From: Nitrospirota bacterium
GTDB taxonomy: Bacteria; Nitrospirota; Thermodesulfovibrionia; Thermodesulfovibrionales; Magnetobacteriaceae
Assembly (NCBI GenBank): GCA_015233725.1
Contig: JADFXD010000021.1
Span: forward strand, 1 to 39,449
Length of the DNA: 39,449 nt
Direction: 5' to 3'
The translations under genes were made by a program, and so were the position numbers. Positions within the stretch are counted from its first letter, which is position 1, and the number at the start of each line of letters is the position of its first letter. Positions 16,830 through 24,745 of this stretch are shown here, piece by piece. The notes below the pieces were generated by a model that did not search any database, was not told the DNA's origin, and worked only from the letters and a program-made list of their open reading frames with translations.

Positions 16830-18539
16830 TTACTTTTCGGATAGTAGCAGGAGGAGCCTTATGATATCTGACATTGTCTCTCTTATTGTCGTAATCTGTG
16901 CCCTGACGCTGCCGGAGTTATCCTCGCTCAGGTTGTAGGAGAGCTGCCTGATAATAGGGTCGATGCCATCAATGGTGTTGCCTATTGCCTGTAACGAGGC
17001 CCCAAGGTCGTGAGACAAGACGGAGGTTTTTTCGCTCATCGCATCGACTGCCCTTGCAAACGCCTGACCGCCCTCCTGAGACAACTGCTCCAGCCTGTCT
17101 GATATCGCACCCGTGATCATTGCCGAGTTGGCCAACTCTCTCTCGATGTGGCCAAGGATAGGGCTTAACTCATCTTTGACGCTCCAGGACGCTCCTGGTT
17201 CTTTGACGCTCCAGGACGCTCCTGGTTCTTTATCGCTGCAGGACGCTCCTGCCTCTTTAGGGGTATCTCTTAATTCAACGGTAAGGGCCGTTATCCTGGC
17301 GGCTACATCGTTGAGCTTGTGGACAATCTCCTCAAATGGGACATCCGATTTTTCCATTGATACCGTATCCTTAATGACGTCAATCTTGCTATTGATCTCC
17401 TGTAGCGCACCTTGAAGCGCATCGCTTGTTGACACGGGCGCCCTCGGCCTCCTCAGAAGGGCCACAACCAACAGGATATTACTAATGGCAAACATCCCTA
17501 TGATAATCAGCAATACAAGGATCACGCTGTTGCCTGCCCAGTTGACCTGGGCACCCCCAGAGACATGATCAATAGGTGCATGATCAATAGAGGCGCGATC
17601 CATGTTTGCAGTGGCCCTGGGTTGCGTAGTGTCGGTTGTGGCAGGGGAGATGTTAAACTCCTTCTGCGCGGTCACGTCCTTGCCCATGTAGTTGAGAGAG
17701 ACAACACCCGTGTACTTGCCCGGGGGGGCGGTGAGATCAAAATCAAGGACATACCTGACATCAACGATGCCTGAGATCATCCTGCCTGTCTGCACGATCT
17801 CGTCGTGGTTGGGGGAGCGCAGGAAATATCCACCGCTGAGGTCTGATATCTTTTTGAGGGCATCTACGTACTTATACTTGCCCAGGGCAATGGTATAGAT
17901 GGGGATATAGGAGCTTTCGACGGTGTTAAAGACGTCATGCTCGTTGAGGTGGCTGTGTTCGTCCCTGGCGTCGGTTATCACCAGGATGGCTGTCTTTGAG
18001 GTGGGGGCGCTTGAGGCCATCTTTATGCTGTCGATAACGGCTTGATACAGGATGGTTTTTTTCTCAATCGCCTTTAAGCTATCCAGTTGATTGTAGATAA
18101 GGTCTCGATTCTGCGTAAAGTGTACGACGTTTTTGATGTCGTTGCCAAAGGTCACCAGCATTACGTGGTTGTCCTCGCTGAGTTGATGTACGAGGTCAGA
18201 GACGTATTTTTTTGTATCCGCCATGTCAACGCCGCTCATGCTCCCGCTGACGTCCACGGCAATGATGACAGAGAGCGGTTCTTCATACTTTTTTTGCAGC
18301 GAGAGGTTCCTGACCTTCTTGTCCCCAACGGCCAAGGCGAAATTGCTGGCCTTTAGCCCATGTATGCTCTTGCCTTTGTCGTCGTGCACATCGACGACTG
18401 CCTGTAAACCTCCAGGGTTATCAGATGGTCTCTGGGCGCCGATGGTAAGTATGTCCAGCCTGACATCATCCTGCTCGTGCCCCCCGGCCAGCGAAAGCGA
18501 AACAAGGGCAATACAAATGACAAAAAATACCTTCTTCAT
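16830..18539 (-). CDS. Membrane-anchored VWA-domain protein with repeat-derived insert
   Basis: This 569-residue protein has an N-terminal signal peptide (M-K-K-V-F-F-V-I-C-I-A-L-V-S). A von Willebrand A domain starts at about 88 with an intact MIDAS D-V-S-G-S-M-S (D96, S98, S100). A membrane span lies at about 336-362 (V-I-L-V-L-L-I-I-I-G-M-F), followed by a cytoplasmic helical tail. Residues 430-456 are three copies of the 27-bp module read as G-A-S-C-S-D-K-E / P-G-A-S-W-S-V-K-E, lying between helical segments of the tail. The start ATG lies two bases after the upstream HDOD stop, which indicates translational coupling. The VWA part probably binds a protein ligand through a metal outside the membrane. 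The tail resembles a chemoreceptor-like coiled coil (inference). No closer family was recognised. Confidence 0.85.
   Translation of the reverse strand: MKKVFFVICIALVSLSLAGGHEQDDVRLDILTIGAQRPSDNPGGLQAVVDVHDDKGKSIHGLKASNFALAVGDKKVRNLSLQKKYEEPLSVIIAVDVSGSMSGVDMADTKKYVSDLVHQLSEDNHVMLVTFGNDIKNVVHFTQNRDLIYNQLDSLKAIEKKTILYQAVIDSIKMASSAPTSKTAILVITDARDEHSHLNEHDVFNTVESSYIPIYTIALGKYKYVDALKKISDLSGGYFLRSPNHDEIVQTGRMISGIVDVRYVLDFDLTAPPGKYTGVVSLNYMGKDVTAQKEFNISPATTDTTQPRATANMDRASIDHAPIDHVSGGAQVNWAGNSVILVLLIIIGMFAISNILLVVALLRRPRAPVSTSDALQGALQEINSKIDVIKDTVSMEKSDVPFEEIVHKLNDVAARITALTVELRDTPKEAGASCSDKEPGASWSVKEPGASWSVKDELSPILGHIERELANSAMITGAISDRLEQLSQEGGQAFARAVDAMSEKTSVLSHDLGASLQAIGNTIDGIDPIIRQLSYNLSEDNSGSVRAQITTIRETMSDIIRLLLLLSEK
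17172..17252 (-). repeat. 27-bp palindromic module, three in-frame copies in the VWA gene
   Basis: Three consecutive 27-bp units occur in the coding strand. Two carry CCAGGAGCGTCCTGG and one carries GCAGGAGCGTCCTGC, in which the outer base pair is changed on both arms. All are read in the same frame as in the FAD oxidase (P-G-A-S-W-S-x-K-E). The total of 81 bp is a multiple of three and preserves the host frame. Confidence 0.93.
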
Positions 18540-18541
18540 AT

Positions 18542-20113
18542 TTACATGGAATGCTTTATAGCCAGCACGGCCTGATTTCTAAGGGTTTTAACGTATCTCA
18601 GGCGTTGCGTGTTTGGTGCCTTTTGCTCAACCCTTGTCCAATCACCATAGATTACGGCTATGTGGGTCTTCTGCAACGTAATAGGCACTATAATAAACAT
18701 CTTTGGATTGAATGTAGACTGTAACCATTGGGGCATGCACGACTGCACCTCAACATCATAGAGGTTATTGATAAGGACGATGGAATCTTTCTCCAGCGAT
18801 ATGTTGAAGACGTCCTCCGAGGACTTTTCAATCTTGAAGCGGAAATCTTTAACCAGTTGATTTATGCCTTGGCCAAAACCAAAACGGCCTTCCATGTACG
18901 ATTCCTTTGAACTCTTTATAGCGATAACAATATGTGTAAATTCCATACCACGATACAAGACCTCCAGGATCATACGCAAGATGTCATTTAAAGAGAAGCG
19001 CTCAAGCATGGTGTTGGCTATTTCTAGTATCCCCTTTGTAAGGATGTCATCAGGGGTTAGAATCTGGGAGGTTTCCTCCTCGCCATCCAGCAGGATGTCA
19101 AATATCTGCATGGATTTTTTTGCAACAGCCTCAGGATGTGTTTTATCCCTGCTTACCTCTTGCTGACCTTTTAATATGAATCTCAGGTTTTGCAGAAAGT
19201 GGCTATGGTCCATGTTAAAGGCGAAGTTGTCACAATAGGATTTTACCTCATTATATGAGCTTTCAAGCACGTCCATTATCATCTTGTCATCAGAAGGGCC
19301 GAAACAAATATCAAAGCGATGTTTAAAGGTAGTTAAGGTTTTTTCCCAATCCTTTGTGTTAGGCGTTGGCTTGTTTATCAACTCACACAGTTTATTGGAC
19401 AGTATAGCAAGACACCTTATTTTCTCCATATCGGTCGTAGGTTTAGTGAGTTTGTACAGAGGCACCTTGCGCATACAGTATACAATGCTATCGGAAAAGT
19501 TCCAGTACTTGGCAACCTCCATACCGACAACGTCGTATGATGTCTTTATTACATTAGGCGCTGCCTCATCTTCAGTAACGTCTTGAGCAATAGCAAATTC
19601 TCTTATTCTTCTCTGTTCATCCGGGAGGTAAAATTTGATCAACGACTTCCCTATGTCGTGAAAAATAGAGCATATAAATGCCTCCTCTATATCTTTGAGC
19701 CCTAGCCTTTGGGCCATATCCTTTGCTATCACACCACTCATAAACGATAGCATAAAGGCCTCTCTGAGTTCCAGGGCCAGAGACCTGTTCTTGATATGCT
19801 CAAAGAGCATGAGGGAGGTGGCGGCAGACCTTATGTGGCTAAATCCCAATATGTAGACAGCGCGAGATACCGTGGTGATCCTTCCCGCCACGTGATATTT
19901 GATGTAAAAGGCCGTGTTCACCATCCTGAGCAACTTGTTGGACAGGGCAAAGTCATCCAGGATGGTGTTGGTAAGCTCCGTTACCGAGGCATCGCTGTCA
20001 GATGAGGTCTGCTTGGTAACAAGTGCTACCGTCTTAGACATTGCAGGAAAATCAGTGTTTGTGTTTATCATGTCTATCAGACGAACTACTATTGGTATCT
20101 TTTTCTCTATCAT
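18542..20113 (-). CDS. HDOD-domain signalling protein with C-terminal GAF-like region
   Basis: This cytoplasmic protein of 523 residues has an HDOD domain at about 10-220, with the core N-K-L-L-R-M-V-N-T-A-F-Y, the G-F-S-H-I-R-S-A-A region and F-H-D-I-G-K at 151-156. HDOD proteins lack the full HD phosphohydrolase set and usually act as signalling scaffolds. From about 345 to 520 the sequence resembles a GAF domain (L-E-I-A-N-T-M-L-E-R-F-S, then I-V-P-I-T-L-Q-K-T-H-I-A-V-I-Y-G). No ribosome binding site is evident at ATG 20113, but TATACAAT lies just upstream. It is translationally coupled to the VWA gene and divergent from the FAD oxidase gene. The ligand and output are unknown. Confidence 0.88.
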   Translation of the reverse strand: MIEKKIPIVVRLIDMINTNTDFPAMSKTVALVTKQTSSDSDASVTELTNTILDDFALSNKLLRMVNTAFYIKYHVAGRITTVSRAVYILGFSHIRSAATSLMLFEHIKNRSLALELREAFMLSFMSGVIAKDMAQRLGLKDIEEAFICSIFHDIGKSLIKFYLPDEQRRIREFAIAQDVTEDEAAPNVIKTSYDVVGMEVAKYWNFSDSIVYCMRKVPLYKLTKPTTDMEKIRCLAILSNKLCELINKPTPNTKDWEKTLTTFKHRFDICFGPSDDKMIMDVLESSYNEVKSYCDNFAFNMDHSHFLQNLRFILKGQQEVSRDKTHPEAVAKKSMQIFDILLDGEEETSQILTPDDILTKGILEIANTMLERFSLNDILRMILEVLYRGMEFTHIVIAIKSSKESYMEGRFGFGQGINQLVKDFRFKIEKSSEDVFNISLEKDSIVLINNLYDVEVQSCMPQWLQSTFNPKMFIIVPITLQKTHIAVIYGDWTRVEQKAPNTQRLRYVKTLRNQAVLAIKHSM

Positions 20114-20188
20114 CTATTGTATACAGTCTAACATGTTCAGGGAAAAAATGCAAAGTACAGGCTATATCATAAAACACATCAAAAGGTA

Positions 20189-20194
20189 TATAAT
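20189..20194 (+). promoter_or_regulatory. Candidate -10 box of the FAD oxidase gene (leaderless)
   Basis: A consensus TATAAT ends seven bases before ATG 20202, and no Shine-Dalgarno sequence sits at a useful distance. I see no good -35 match 16-18 bp upstream. The arrangement resembles that of four other genes in the window. Confidence 0.4.
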
Positions 20195-20201
20195 AGACAT
20201 T

Positions 20202-21734
20202 ATGGGAATAAAGAGTTTAAGCAAGGTGCTTGCTGATGACAAATACTCTACGGATAAGGAGGTGCTGTTGTGTTATGGCTACGATGCCTCCGGGATAGAC
20301 ATTACGCCGGCGGCGGTGGTGTGGCCGCAAAACACTGCGGACATCGTAAAGATAACACGGTTTGCCTATGAAAATAGCTACAGGCTCATCCCCCGTGGAG
20401 CGGGCACCGGTATGACGGGCGGTTCAGTGCCGATGGATAATGCAATACTTATGAGTCTGGAAAAGATGAACCGCATTATAGAGCTGGACGTGGATAACCT
20501 CAATGTGGTGGTTGAACCTGGGGTCATAAACGGCGTGTTGCAGTCGGAGCTTGAGTCAAAGGGTTATTTCTATCCCCCCGACCCGGCAAGTCTCAATATC
20601 TGCACCATTGGTGGCAACGTGGCTGAAAACGCCGGTGGTCCGCGTGCGGTCAAGTACGGTGTCACGCGCGATTACGTGATGCAGCTTGAGGCGGTGCTGC
20701 CCGATGGCAGGGTGATCAACACGGGGGTCAAGACCTCCAAGGGCGTTGTGGGGTACGACATAACGAGGCTCCTGGTTGGTTCGGAGGGGACGCTTGCCAC
20801 TATAAGCAAGATTCGCCTGAGGGTGCTGCCCAAACCCGATAGCATAGTCACCATGCTGTCGGCCTTCTCAAGCATTGAGGAGACGGGCAGGGCCGTTGCG
20901 AAGATAATCGCCATGGGGATCATCCCGCGCACGCTGGAGCTGATGGATAGGTTGACGCTGTTTGCGGTCAACCGGCTAAAGCAGGTGGGATTTCCCGAGG
21001 ACATCGACGCGCTGTTGCTGATCGAGGTCGATGGCAATCGCAGGGCTATCGCGAAGGAGGCCGAGGTGATCTCAAACATATGCAATGAGTTTGGTGGCAA
21101 GATAAAGGTTGCCGTGGATAATCAGTCGCGGGAGTTGTTGTGGGATGCGCGGCGTTCGATATCGGCTGCGCTATATAAGATAAGCCCGGCAAAGATAAAC
21201 GAAGACGTGGTTGTCCCCATAAGTAAGGTACCGTTGCTGCTAATGGGGATAGAGAGGTTGTCAGAGAAACACGACATCCCTATCGCATGTTTTGGACATG
21301 CCGGTGATGGCAACATCCACGTCAACATCATGACCGATAAAAAAGACAGGGAAAGCCTTTACAAGCCCGAACCAGGAGCGTCCTGGAGCGCCAAAGAACC
21401 AGGTGCGACCTGGAGCGGCAAAGAACCAGGAGCGTCCTGGAGCGGTAAAGAACCAGGAGCGTCCCGCCGCATAAAAGAGCCAGAAGCGTCCTGGAGCGCC
21501 AAAGAGCCAGGAGCGTCCTGGAGCGCCAAAGAAGCGGTCGTCAGGGAGCTGTTTGAATTGACCCTGAGCCTCGGAGGTACCCTATCGGGCGAGCACGGTA
21601 TAGGCCTCACCAAGGCCAGGTACATAGACATGGAGCTGGACATGATTAATATCGACCTTATGAAAGGTATCAAAAACCTCTTCGACCCCAAAAACATCCT
21701 AAACCCAGGTAAGATATTCCCCCCTGACAAATAA
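20202..21734 (+). CDS. FAD-linked oxidase, GlcD / D-lactate dehydrogenase type, with 54-residue repeat insert
   Basis: This 510-residue flavoprotein belongs to the VAO/PCMH family and probably oxidises a 2-hydroxy acid such as glycolate or D-lactate. The FAD-binding domain (about 35-215) shows P-R-G-A-G-T-G-M-T-G-G and N-I-C-T-I-G-G-N-V-A-E-N-A-G-G. The C-terminal domain has F-G-H-A-G-D-G-N-I-H-V-N, N-E-D-V-V-V-P and S-G-E-H-G-I-G. Residues 391-444 are six 27-bp modules (P-G-A-S-W-S-x-K-E variants) inserted where relatives pass from the H-V-N strand to the E-L-F-E-L helix. The frame is kept and all motifs remain, so the protein is probably functional. Frames extending upstream to 19914 overlap the divergent HDOD gene and are rejected. 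The partner iron-sulfur subunit is not in the window. Confidence 0.93.
   Translation: MGIKSLSKVLADDKYSTDKEVLLCYGYDASGIDITPAAVVWPQNTADIVKITRFAYENSYRLIPRGAGTGMTGGSVPMDNAILMSLEKMNRIIELDVDNLNVVVEPGVINGVLQSELESKGYFYPPDPASLNICTIGGNVAENAGGPRAVKYGVTRDYVMQLEAVLPDGRVINTGVKTSKGVVGYDITRLLVGSEGTLATISKIRLRVLPKPDSIVTMLSAFSSIEETGRAVAKIIAMGIIPRTLELMDRLTLFAVNRLKQVGFPEDIDALLLIEVDGNRRAIAKEAEVISNICNEFGGKIKVAVDNQSRELLWDARRSISAALYKISPAKINEDVVVPISKVPLLLMGIERLSEKHDIPIACFGHAGDGNIHVNIMTDKKDRESLYKPEPGASWSAKEPGATWSGKEPGASWSGKEPGASRRIKEPEASWSAKEPGASWSAKEAVVRELFELTLSLGGTLSGEHGIGLTKARYIDMELDMINIDLMKGIKNLFDPKNILNPGKIFPPDK
21372..21533 (+). repeat. 27-bp palindromic module, six in-frame copies in the FAD oxidase gene
   Basis: The units start at 21372, 21399, 21426, 21453, 21480 and 21507. 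Four have the stem CCAGGAGCGTCCTGG or a near match. One has CCAGGTGCGACCTGG, with paired changes on both arms. The unit at 21453 is degenerate (GCGTCCCGCCGC). Linker codons vary as GCC, GGC and GGT before AAAGAA/G. The diversity here, compared with the perfect array at 1-324, suggests an older insertion. Confidence 0.96.
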
Positions 21735-21740
21735 AGGAAA

Positions 21741-21869
21741 TTGGTTACAAAAACGGAATTAGAGATCGCCTTAGCAAAACAAACCACTGACATCATCAAG
21801 TGGGTGGCTGCTATGTTAGTCGCTCAAGCAGTCGTCATAGGTGCTTTCATAAGATTGTTCTCTCACTGA
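21741..21869 (+). pseudogene. Fragment of a DUF1640-like coiled-coil membrane protein
   Basis: A 42-codon frame starts at TTG 21741 just after AAAGGA, or continues from lost upstream sequence. It reads K-T-E-L-E-I-A-L-A-K-Q-T-T-D-I-I-K-W and then the membrane segment M-L-V-A-Q-A-V-V-I-G-A-F-I. This is the C-terminal pattern of small DUF1640-type proteins, of which an apparently complete member lies at 22083. The N-terminal helix and most of the coiled coil are missing, so it is probably a decayed copy. The spacer from 21870 to 22046 holds nothing I can identify. Confidence 0.55.
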
Positions 21870-22046
21870 TAGGAGCAATACTCATCTGGCAGTCCCATAC
21901 CTCACGACATGAGAAGACTCGGGCGCTATTAAGCCCTGATACTATGTCCCTCCTTTCCGCTTTTCAGCGAGGCCGAAGACGCCTCTTGTGAAACAATCGA
22001 CATATCTATTAAAACATGGAGGGGTGTAGGTTATCAAGAGGGGGGG

Positions 22047-22076
22047 TTGCGTTTTCCATATGCACGGGGGTATACT
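22047..22076 (+). promoter_or_regulatory. Sigma-70-like promoter of the DUF1640-like gene (leaderless)
   Basis: TTGCGT at 22047-22052 and TATACT at 22071-22076 are spaced by 18 bp. Only six bases separate the -10 box from ATG 22083, and there is no Shine-Dalgarno sequence. This is the best-formed of the leaderless promoters in the window. Confidence 0.5.
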
Positions 22077-22082
22077 ACATTC

Positions 22083-22385
22083 ATGAGTGTATTAACGATA
22101 CCGAAGGCACTAAGTGACAAGCTCGGTGATGAGGCTACAAATGCTTTTATAAAATTCATTAACGAGGCCGGAATTGATACGCGTAGAGAGCTGGCAACGA
22201 AAGAGGATATCTCTAAGGTTAAAGAAGAGATAACCAGGCTCAAAGAAGAGGTACTCAAGGTAGAGTCCAGGCTTAGTGAACGCATCGTTAAGCTGGACGG
22301 TGAATTTACACTTGTAAAGTGGATGATTGGCGTTGTTTTAGCTGGGATTGTCTCTCTTATAATGAAGGCATTTTTCATGCACTAA
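22083..22385 (+). CDS. Small DUF1640-like coiled-coil membrane protein
   Basis: This 100-residue protein has an N-terminal helical region (I-P-K-A-L-S-D-K-L-G-D-E-A). A charged coiled coil at about 38-76 (E-D-I-S-K-V-K-E-E-I-T-R-L-K-E-E) and a C-terminal membrane segment at about 80-97 follow. This is the layout of bacterial DUF1640/CCDC90-like proteins, often multicopy and of unknown function. The start at 22083 is taken as the first in-frame ATG. The longer frame from TTG 22047 would begin inside the promoter. A hairpin follows immediately. The truncated relative lies 214 bp upstream. Confidence 0.78.
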   Translation: MSVLTIPKALSDKLGDEATNAFIKFINEAGIDTRRELATKEDISKVKEEITRLKEEVLKVESRLSERIVKLDGEFTLVKWMIGVVLAGIVSLIMKAFFMH

Positions 22386-22389
22386 CGCT

Positions 22390-22425
22390 AAAGGTATCTT
22401 TATTATGAAGATACCTTTGAGAATA
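22390..22425 (+). terminator. Hairpin after the DUF1640-like gene
   Basis: A perfect 11-bp stem, AAAGGTATCTT (22390-22400) with AAGATACCTTT (22408-22418), has a 7-nt loop. The following sequence, GAGAATATTTTAC, is only moderately T-rich. It begins five bases after the stop codon and is likely an intrinsic terminator. Confidence 0.7.
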
Positions 22426-22465
22426 TTTTACTCATGTGGCCTCCTTTCCATAAACCTTTTATCGT

Positions 22466-22750
22466 TTACCAACCGATCCCCTTAGATTGCAAAAAATCCT
22501 GCGCCTCTTTATTCCCAAGTCGTGCTGCTATTTTACAATCTGCAAGAGCCTTACTCGCCTCTCCTTCTTCCACGTAAGCGTAACTCCGCTTAAAGTATGC
22601 CTCTGCCAACCGTGGGTCTAACTCAATCGCTTTCGTAAAATCAGAGATAGCCTGTCTCCTTTTTTTGTAGTAGGCATTACCGCTATTTAAGTAATATCCA
22701 GCATCTTTGACCTCATGTTTTTGACATCCTGCGACACCCTTGTTAAGATT
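22466..22750 (-). pseudogene. 5'-truncated TPR protein abutting tRNA-Leu
   Basis: The frame encodes a tetratricopeptide segment (Y-Y-L-N-S-G-N-A-Y-Y-K-K, A-I-S-D-F-T-K-A-I-E-L-D-P, A-E-A-Y-F-K-R-S-Y-A-Y) ending F-L-Q-S-K-G-I-G-W. No in-frame start codon exists between the end of the tRNA gene and the TPR part. The open frame continues upstream only by running through the tRNA. It is therefore a 3' remnant of a TPR gene placed immediately after the tRNA, consistent with a past recombination or integration at the tRNA 3' end. Confidence 0.65.
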
Positions 22751-22837
22751 GGTACCGGAGACCGGACTTGAACCGGTACGAGCATAATGCCCGAGGGATT
22801 TTAAGTCCCTTGCGTCTACCCATTCCGCCACTCCGGC
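22751..22837 (-). tRNA. tRNA-Leu (anticodon UAA)
   Basis: The 87-nt gene on the minus strand starts GCCGGAGTGGCGGAATGG and ends GGTTCAAGTCCGG, CTCCGGT, A and an encoded CCA. The acceptor stem GCCGGAG/CTCCGGT pairs. The anticodon stem AGGGA/TCCCT encloses CTTAAAA, giving anticodon TAA. A variable arm between anticodon and T arms marks the class II shape of leucine tRNA. Confidence 0.95.
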
Positions 22838-22939
22838 TATGTGAATTTAGAATATCACATGATATCACCCGGTGTCAATAGCCTCTGCCGAGCCTGCAAA
22901 ACTCACACTACGCCCCAAACCCAAGTAAAGCCCTCGCAA

Positions 22940-23015
22940 GAAGGGGTCAAGGGGGCCGCGACCCCTTGCAGGAGGGGTCTGAGGGGAGGGCGGCCAGGCG
23001 CTCCCCTTCTTTCTT
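22940..23015 (+). repeat. Dispersed GC-rich element
   Basis: This copy runs from GAAGGGGTCAAGGGGG through ACCCCTTGCAGGAGGGG and TCTGAGGGGAGGG to CGGCCAGGCGCTCCCC and CTTCTTTCTTC. It is nearly identical to 25171-25249 except in the loop of the head palindrome. Its T-rich tail points towards the 3' end of the opposite-strand ubiB gene, so it cannot be the ubiB terminator in the usual sense. This suggests insertion rather than a simple terminator. Confidence 0.9.
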
Positions 23016-23033
23016 CGCCTTTTCTCTTTAACG

Positions 23034-24734
23034 TCAGAGGCGGCCTGATCTCAGGATGGAGATAATCAGCCATATCCCGAGGAAAAATGCGATCACAAAC
23101 CCCAGGGTGCCTATGGCTGGGATGTCGAAGACCCTGGCACCAACGCCTGATACCGTCAGGATCGACGAGCTCATGATGATCGAGGCTATGACTATGCTAA
23201 ATGACAGACGATTTGTTGAACGGTCAATATCCCTGATCAGACGCTCGATGCCCACAATGGATATCTTGGTGGTGAACTCGTTGTTTATGAGACGCCTCAA
23301 CAGTACCCGCATCTTTTTTGGGGTATCGATGACCGAGTCCGCGATCTCCGTAAAATTGCGCTGGAGCTTGTCAATGACGCGCTTGGGGCCGTACTTCTTC
23401 CGCAGAAGCGTGGATGTGTAGGGCGTTGCATGAGTGATAAAATTAAACTTCGGGTCAAGGTCTCTCACTATGTTGTCTATGATCAGCATGCACTTGTCGA
23501 TCAGGAGCATGGAGGAGGGGATCTTGAGCTTGTGCTTTATGGACAGTCGGGTTATGGTATCCAGATATTGGGCGAAGTTGATCTCGGCCAGAGCCGAGTC
23601 ATACAGGGGCAGGAGGAGCTCCATCATGTCGGCCATGAAATCATGCTTGAACCTGTCGAGGTCAACCTCCTCGGTGACCATGCCAAGGGCTATGAACTGG
23701 TCAATCATGGAGCCAAAATCCTTATTGATGAGCGCCAGGAGGATGGCTGCTATGCTCTCCATGACATCGGGGGTGATCCAACCAACCATGCCGAAGTCAA
23801 CTATGGCCACCCTGCCATCTTCAAGGACAAAGAGGTTGCCCGGGTGGGGGTCTGCATGGAAGAACCCATCATCGAGGATCATCTTGAAGTAGGCATTTAC
23901 GAGTTTAGCCGCTATGTCGTGCTTATCCAGTTCGGCCTTGTCCATAGCGTCAGAGTCGCTCATCCGTATGCCCTCGATCCGCTCCATGACGATGACCCTG
24001 TCGGAGGTGTACTTATCGTAGGTAACGGGTATCTTTATGGCGCGGGAGTATCTGAAATTAGCCGCAAAACGCGCGATGTTTCTGACCTCGTCGGTAAAGC
24101 TCAACTCCTTCCTGATCGTCTTTGAAAACTCCTCCACAATGCCAAGCGGATTAAAGACGTCGGCATCGGGGAGGTACTTTACCATCAGGTTTGATAAGAA
24201 CCTCATGATGCTGATATCGGTTTCAATGATCTCCTTGATCCTTGGGCGTTGTACCTTGACCACTACCTTGGTGCCATCTATAAGGACGGCGTTGTGCACC
24301 TGCGACACCGAGGCCGCGGCCACGGAGGGGATATCGATGGAGGCAAAGATATCCTCTAAGGGCGCCTTGAGGTCGGTTTCAATTATCCGCTTTACCTCGC
24401 TAAAGTCAAATGGGGGGACCTCGTCCTGGAGCTTTTCAAACTCACTGGCGTACTTCTCCGTTATGAGGTCGGGACGGGAGGAGAGTATCTGCGCTAACTT
24501 GATAAACGATGGCCCCAGCTCGGCAAAGGCGCGCCGCAGCCGCTCGGCCACCGTCGTCTCGATGAGCTCGCCCTCGGCCATGAGCTTTATCCGCTTCCGA
24601 AAGGGGATAAGCCTGCTGAGATTGAGCATCTCGATGATCTGCCCAAACCCGTGCTTGATAAACACGTTTACGATCTGGCTGATCCGGTTTATGTTCTTGT
24701 AGGTCCTGCGAAGCCTGAACAGTTCAGAGAGCAT
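23034..24734 (-). CDS. ubiB: UbiB/ABC1-family atypical kinase
   Basis: This 566-residue protein belongs to the UbiB/COQ8 family of atypical kinases or ATPases that support quinone or isoprenoid lipid metabolism at the membrane. Features are the N-terminal signature G-P-S-F-I-K-L-A-Q-I-L-S-S-R-P-D, in which the usual KxGQ motif reads K-L-A-Q, and the alanine-rich loop A-A-A-S-V-S-Q-V-H. Also present are the ATP lysine in V-V-V-K-V-Q-R-P, the catalytic H-A-D-P-H-P-G-N, and D-F-G in V-D-F-G-M-V-G. Two C-terminal membrane spans (about 505-560) end the protein. The ATG follows a weak AAGGT. It lies 11 bp downstream of the phasin-like gene, an arrangement recalled from other bacteria. I use the symbol for the family, not as proof of a ubiquinone role. 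Confidence 0.92.
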   Translation of the reverse strand: MLSELFRLRRTYKNINRISQIVNVFIKHGFGQIIEMLNLSRLIPFRKRIKLMAEGELIETTVAERLRRAFAELGPSFIKLAQILSSRPDLITEKYASEFEKLQDEVPPFDFSEVKRIIETDLKAPLEDIFASIDIPSVAAASVSQVHNAVLIDGTKVVVKVQRPRIKEIIETDISIMRFLSNLMVKYLPDADVFNPLGIVEEFSKTIRKELSFTDEVRNIARFAANFRYSRAIKIPVTYDKYTSDRVIVMERIEGIRMSDSDAMDKAELDKHDIAAKLVNAYFKMILDDGFFHADPHPGNLFVLEDGRVAIVDFGMVGWITPDVMESIAAILLALINKDFGSMIDQFIALGMVTEEVDLDRFKHDFMADMMELLLPLYDSALAEINFAQYLDTITRLSIKHKLKIPSSMLLIDKCMLIIDNIVRDLDPKFNFITHATPYTSTLLRKKYGPKRVIDKLQRNFTEIADSVIDTPKKMRVLLRRLINNEFTTKISIVGIERLIRDIDRSTNRLSFSIVIASIIMSSSILTVSGVGARVFDIPAIGTLGFVIAFFLGIWLIISILRSGRL

Positions 24735-24745
24735 ACCTTGATCGT

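Noticed and set aside
19914-20201. N-terminal extension of the FAD oxidase
   Set aside because: It overlaps the divergent HDOD gene antisense and has no family similarity. The conserved protein starts at 20202.
21359-21799. Antisense frame over the FAD oxidase repeats (D-A-P-G-S-L repeats)
   Set aside because: The module is open in all three reverse frames by composition, so the antisense frame is a shadow.
22751-22831. Protein start within tRNA-Leu (M-A-E-W-V-D-A-R-D...)
   Set aside because: This is the usual translation of a leucine tRNA, not a coding sequence.
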